The notes below the pieces were generated by a model. That model made no database searches. It was not told the origin of the DNA and saw only the letters and a program-made list of their open reading frames with translations. The translations under genes were made by a program, and so were the position numbers. DNA of 64,000 nucleotides from Amblyornis subalaris (lineage: Eukaryota; Chordata; Aves; Passeriformes; Ptilonorhynchidae): the NCBI GenBank assembly GCA_018881555.1, contig JACAXG010000014.1:10783803-10847802 (forward strand), given 5' to 3'. Positions 59,000-64,000 of the stretch are shown piece after piece; position 1 is the stretch's first letter; each line of letters starts with the position of its first letter.

Positions 59000-61175
59000 T
59001 TTGTGATATTCAATCCTACTGAATTATTTTGTTTGTTTACTTTTAATTCTGTAACATTAATAAGCTTATGGTAGATCTCAAAAAGTAGTTTGATGTTGGT
59101 GGGGTTGGTCAAAAGAACTTTTCATCTAACAATTTTCTTCTCACTTTAGTTTACACCATGATGCTTGAACTTCTATATTCTTTTAAGCAATCTCTCCTGG
59201 TTAGCCAAAACATTTCAATCAGAAGCAAAGCCTTTGCTTTCCATACCTGCTGTGCAATGAAATCAGCGTGTTTCTATCTGTATGCCAGGACAGCAGAATT
59301 CTCTCTTTCAGATTATTAAAACTGCCTGTGACAGGAAAGCAGTAATTTAAGTAGATTTTAGTAGCAGATTTTAGATTTGGTAGATTTTAGATTTTATTTC
59401 TGGGCCTTAGGCTGAGCAAGGACTTCTGCCCTCTCCTGGAAGGAATGCCAGATCTCTGGTCATGCGTAAGAGCATCCATTCTTAAATCTGGGACCAAGCC
59501 CTTCACCATGGCTGGAGCATTTTTAGGACTAGGGCANGTAGCATGACAAAGGTGGTCCCAAAGTGACTTTTCAAGCACCAAATTGCAACCAAATACGGTT
59601 CTGTGGACCAAAAATCGATATAAGGAAATTCTACGGGGAGCTCTAATAGAACAGCAACTTTATTCCTACTTTTCCTGTTACTAAATATGCCCAAGTGGCA
59701 GTATCTTCTATTTTAGGGAGTGGAGAAGTCTGGAGGTGTATCTCATCCCCCAAATGCAATGCCAAGAAATTGTTGTAGAATGATTCAGAAAGCTTATTAT
59801 TGCCTGTGCATGGGCTAGTCCCCATTGTTCCCCCAGACTCGGGAAGTCTTGGGAATGATTCACTGTATCTCTTCTTTACAAAAATTGGGCTGCTGCAAAG
59901 GATGAACTCGCAAAAAAGTACAGCAGAGAATGAAATTAGGGCAAAGTTCTCAGTCATGGCTCTGAATTAGCAGAAATTTTCACTGTGTAAAGGAAGCAAG
60001 GCACACAAGCCTAAAGGCTCAGAGGCACACATGAACACTTGCCCCTAAAGCAAAAAAGAATTGTTTCGTTTTAAAGGTAAGATACCAGGGAGATCGTTAT
60101 AAGTCAAGAGGCAAAGTTGGGGCATTTTGAAGGGTTCTCCTGAAGTTCATCTGGAAAACTGTTCTGCTTTTTGAGAGAGAGGGTCATACACATGTGTCTG
60201 TCTTTTGGAGGGATAGGGTCGACCTCCTGCAGGAGATATAAAACCTCTCTGGATGCTTGAAGTCCTTATCTGGCTTTGGAAAAGGAAAGCTGCTAAAACT
60301 GTTTTCAAAGGACAGAAAATGTGGCAATATTAGACTTAGTCCATTTCCAGTCTTAATACTCTCTGCAGGTTTTTGCTTTTTGACATTTTTTCTAGCCCTT
60401 TTCCTTTCCCCACACCATCTGTAAAATTGGTTGGACCATATGCCATCTACGTGCCTGACTTTCTGTGCCTGACAGGCAGTTCTACTTCCCCCTCCTCCCA
60501 GGAGTCATCAGGCCCAAGGGGATGGTGGGCAGCAGTGACTGCTTGCAGGATGGCATGAGCTGGAAGGTCCTGTAAGGGTCACCAGGTGTGATCTAAGGCT
60601 TGTGAAGTTTTGTAGGTTTTGAGGAACAAAACAGCAGAAGCCCCAAGTGCGTTTTCACTTTTCCTCTCCCAACTTCATTTACTTGCTCATTAAACTCAGA
60701 AGCATGTAGCTACACCCAGAGAAAATTACTGCATTTCGTAACCTTTAATTGATTTGCCTATTTATGGGGAAACTGGTATTTCGGGACTATCCAACTGTGC
60801 CATCACTATCACCTTTTCATGGGTCTCTGTCTGTTTGGTTGCTGCAGAGGAGCCCTGATGTGTGTCTGCCTGGCACAGACCTGGCAGGTCCGTAGGCTGA
60901 ATTCCTCACTGCAGGTTACTGAAATCGGGAGAGCTCTTATTTGTAGATGGGGCAGATATTCGTTGCAGCATGCTCGACTCTGTTTGTTTGTCTGGGTGTT
61001 GGTATTCCAGCAAAGATTTTGAAACACACCAGTGTGCTGTTTGCTGCTAGTTATGTTCCTTTTCTATACTGTTAGGAAAGGCAGGGACGTGGCTGGCGTG
61101 GAAAGTACTTCACAGTTAGTGACAGGGGTGTAATTGCTCCCCACATCACCTCTCTCAGTCTCCTGGGATTTTCAG
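59000..61175. other. Unique non-coding DNA
   Basis: AT-rich at first, then mixed. Apart from the short AGATTTTAG repeats at 59351-59397, nothing is recognised. A tttaaag|gtaaga donor-like word at about 60070-60080 has no partner acceptor that I can support. Confidence 0.6.
59351..59397 (+). repeat. Irregular AGATTTTAG mini-repeat
   Basis: The word agatttta(g) or a one-base variant recurs about four times in 47 bases with variable GTAGC or TTGGT spacers. A locally expanded low-complexity repeat. Confidence 0.6.
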
Positions 61176-61226
61176 CCATTGTAAATTCAGGGATGCAGCA
61201 GGATGTCCATNTGAGCTGGGAAGGAG
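61176..61226 (+). other. Candidate small exon (51 nt)
   Basis: The acceptor ends gggattttcag behind a pyrimidine-rich tract, and the donor is aaggag|gtaagg. One frame is open, with an N inside. No family is recognised. It is listed because both splice words are good, but chance is the simpler explanation. Confidence 0.12.
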
Positions 61227-63589
61227 GTAAGGGTCCTCCCAGCTCCTCTTCTGTCTCAAGGGCATGATTGCTGAAAATCCAGTTCAGTGGCCCCAGCCTT
61301 TGCTTTGATGGTCACAGCTGTAAGGAGACAGTGCACGATGNGAAAATGCTGCTTCAGTCACTTTGTTGACCTCAGTTTCTGCTTCTGCTTTTAACTTCTG
61401 AGGCTGGAAAGCCTTGCAGTTAACACACTGGCCATGAAGACTGATCACTTGGTGCACTTTCTGTAGCTAATGCCCCTGGGTTTGGAGTTGGTGATACCGC
61501 TATCCCTGCTGGTGTGAAAGGTNTTGCTTCAGGCTTGGATGTTACAAGAGTCTTGCCGTGCATAAATAATGATCGAGCTGCCCAAAATAGCCCAGGACAA
61601 GCACTATCCAACCCACAGCTGATGTACAAGCCAGAAGTAAGGGTCAGCCCCAGCCCTGGCTGAGGGGTTTGCAGCTGGTCGAAGGTGTTGCTGGGTTCTG
61701 GACCCAGTAAATCCCTCCTCAACAAGCCTGGTGGCCTCAGGGAGAGCACGGTCACAGTGTGCTCTGCTCTGCCTCCAGGAGAACATACTTGGACATATGA
61801 CCAGTGTGGGGACTTGCTGTTGGGATGCACAGACCTTCTTGGTGAAGGTGCAGCCAGCATGGGCGAGCGCAGGGTGTGCTGGGGGAGGGGAGGGCAGTGC
61901 AGTGGTGGCAGGCCAGACCATGGCTGCTGCTGCCAGCTTGAGGAACTGATGGCCAGTCATGCTGCACCATCGGCAGGAGGACAACCAGGGCAGGCAGGAG
62001 GCTCTGCAGGGAGCTGAGGCCGCGTGACACAGCACTGAGGAGAAGCACCTGCAACCCAGAGGCACCTGAGGTCACTCTGTGGTGGCTGAGATTCACCGAG
62101 GCTTTCAAGCCAGGCTGGTTCACAGCAAGCTAAGGGCACTGCATGACCGTAACNTGACCTGCCCTTCTTTGTAACCCAAGAGCATGAACACTTATTAAAT
62201 TTTCTATGCCTGGTGGGAAACACCACTCTTCAGGAGCTCGAGCTGATGCAAGGATGCTTTGTGGAAAGTCATTGCACAAAGCATTCGTCCATAGAACACC
62301 CTGCCCATGCAGTGGCACCTTGCAAAACTGTTAGCCCAGGGTTGCTTTGCAGCAGAAAGTGGAGCTGTCAGACAGGGCTGTATTCACAAATGCAAACCCA
62401 ACAAAAGAAACCAGAGAGGAGCAAGAATCTGTGTTTTCTTGAAAGCATTTCCAACGCTTCAGTCCTCATGGGTTTTCTTTCTTTTTTTTTAACTTGTTGT
62501 TCCTCTCTTATCTATCCTCTCTCCCATTTCTCCATCTCTCTCTTTTTCTGCTTTTTGATTGCAGAGTTTTGCCTGTTTGTCCAAGCATCTCTGCAAGGCC
62601 CAGTCTGAAATTAGGCACATTGTGTAAGAGCCTCATTTCACTCCATCCAATCTACGGTCGTCAGAGGGATCAAACTGACTGAGGCCAGAGGAGCTGAATG
62701 TTCCTTTGTTGCTCCTGGCCCAANGTCTGGAGCTTCTTGCTGCACCAGACGCCATCACACACCCTTTCCCTTGAGAAAAATGACCTCAGGCCAAGCCACC
62801 ATCTCCAGGTTATCTCCTGCTAATTGCAGGACATCCTGGGGAAGATGGTGGCGTTTACACCTTTGATCCCAGTGCTGCAAGGTNGGGTTCTCTCTTCTGC
62901 AGGCTCAGGGAGAGTGTAGGTGTTTGCTTTAGGCTACGATGACATGAGAAATACCTTAGTGAGGCGAGGCGTGGGTGTATTGGGGCGTGACTCAGAGGAA
63001 GTCAATGTACAGGGATTTGTTTTGTGTGCAAGAAATCTATTCACTTTAGCATGGGTGTAATTACCTTTTTTTTTTTTTTACATTTTATTATTTTGATTAT
63101 TAATCATGGCTTAAGAATGGCTGAGCCAATGAAGATTATGTATGCAATTTTTTAAAAAGTCCAAGATCTATGTTACCAAGTGCTGGCTTGAGAGAGCCAA
63201 GGAATTTGATAACAGTTCACCAGATTCTGATGAGGAACCAGTGCAAATNAAAGAGGCTGGTAGCCTAGGGCATGGTATCTGTCTTTAGAAAGAGAGAATA
63301 GTGAAGGACATGCTTAAAATTGGGCTTGGAGAAGTCTTGACAAGACAACTGCGGAAAGGATCAGTATGGAAACAGCAGGATTCAAAGAAAAAGACGTTGG
63401 TTAAGTACTCCAGATTTCCTTGGGTTTGGAGTTGGACCTCTTTTCCTCTTATTTGTTTTAATTAACAATAGGTGAGATTAACTACAGTTTTTACACAGGA
63501 TGAGGATCACTCTGAGGTTATTCAAGTTTGCAGAGCCTTTAGTCTTAATACATGCAGAGTCAATCTTTCTGCAGCAGAAAAGGCTCTGT
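61227..63589. other. Unique non-coding DNA
   Basis: GC-rich up to about 62.2 kb with stop-poor frames on both strands (up to 153 codons), no domain. AT-rich from 63.0 kb with a 15-T run at 63066-63080 followed by the TGATT-ATT-AATCA inverted word at about 63096-63108. No gene or transposon is recognised. Confidence 0.6.
63066..63080 (+). repeat. Poly-T run (15 T)
   Basis: An uninterrupted T homopolymer. No adjacent antisense retroelement body is seen. Confidence 0.9.
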
Positions 63590-64000
63590 AGGTCAAAAGC
63601 TTGCCACAGTTTGGGACCCTGTTCTGGTTCTGGACNCCTCACTTCAGGAAGAACATTGAGGTGCAGGAGTGTGTCCAGAGAAGGGCAACGGAGCTGGGGA
63701 AGGGTCTGGGGCACAAATCCTGTGAGGAGGAGCTGGGGGAGCTGGGGTTTAGCCTGGAGAAGAGGAGGCTCGGGGCAGGGACCTTATCCCTCTCTCCCAG
63801 AAAGGAGGGTGTAGCCAGGTGGGGGTCGGGCTCTGCTCCCAGGTAACGGTGACAGGACAAGAGGACACCTTCTTAAGCTGCACTGGGGGATGTTCAGGTT
63901 GGACATTAGGAGGAATTTGTTCACACAAAGGGTGATTAAACATTGGAATTGACTGCTCAGGGACGTGGTGGAGTCACTGTCCCTGGAGGTGTTCAGGGGA
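63590..64000 (+). mobile_element. CR1 LINE 3' part, continues past window
   Basis: A young avian CR1 on the + strand, truncated at its 5' end near 63590 in the reverse transcriptase thumb coding region and cut by the window end before its 3' UTR. The text around 63675-63700 (aagggcaacggagctgg) and the translated pieces VQRRATELGKGLGHKS and GFSLEKRRLG are diagnostic of ORF2's C-terminal domain. Further on, gaggtgttcaggg at the right edge corresponds to the EVFRR region, about 25 codons before the native stop. Relative to the family there is a deletion around 63780-63800, where the ALYNYLK codons are missing, and several frameshifts, so it is inactive. It is similar in age to the 45.7 kb copy, as judged by eye. 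Confidence 0.93.

Noticed and set aside
60553..60595. Possible antisense CR1 tail (agctggaaggtcctgtaagg)
   Set aside because: It resembles the reverse complement of the CR1 3' end but lacks the attctatgattc tail and has too many mismatches for a safe call.
1..64000. Endogenous retrovirus or LTR pair
   Set aside because: I searched by eye for primer-binding sites, polymerase motifs and repeated long termini. Nothing beyond single suggestive words was found.

Overview
This is non-coding vertebrate nuclear DNA, most likely from a bird. The main evidence is LINE content: two 3' fragments of young CR1 of the type seen in chicken, one extra CR1 tail, and two old, heavily decayed CR1 copies of the kind shared by birds, turtles and crocodilians. 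Repeat density is otherwise low. I see no Alu-like or other abundant SINE and no recognisable LTR retrovirus. Stop codons are dense in all six frames; the longest open frame is 208 codons and looks random. Nothing resembles bacterial, phage or organelle DNA, and I find no tRNA, rRNA, CRISPR or operon. The species and host gene cannot be named from the sequence.

Layout. 1-4.0 kb: unique sequence with a G-rich quadruplex-type tract near the start. 4.0-6.1 kb: ancient CR1 with recognisable endonuclease, linker and reverse transcriptase remains. 6.1-10.5 kb: AT-rich unique DNA, one old palindromic repeat scrap and a possible conserved non-coding block (9.35-10.0 kb). 10.5-11.5 kb: second ancient CR1. 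11.5-36.5 kb: unique DNA with poly-A and short tandem runs and several splice-flanked segments that could be small exons (15.35, 21.52, 34.50 and 34.65 kb). 36.5 kb: CR1 tail. 36.6-45.7 kb and 46-47.2 kb: unique DNA with TAAT-rich or otherwise regulatory-looking blocks. 45.67-45.96 kb: young CR1 end. 50.1-50.8 kb: unusual perfect inverted repeats. 52-63.6 kb: mostly featureless. 63.59 kb to the end: young CR1 running out of the window.

Interpretation. The window is best read as intergenic or deep intronic DNA. All five CR1 pieces lie on the + strand. LINEs in introns tend to lie antisense to the gene, so if a gene spans the window it is weakly more likely to run on the - strand. That argues against the + strand exon candidates, which are speculative. 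Isolated single Ns, roughly one per 500 bases in the first 15 kb, look like masked heterozygous sites rather than gaps. I did not find a convincing new biological system. The best leads are the triple stem-loop array at 50.11-50.18 kb, the perfect 14-bp palindrome at 50.77 kb, and the short-intron plus Kozak micro-ORF arrangement at 34.5-34.7 kb.
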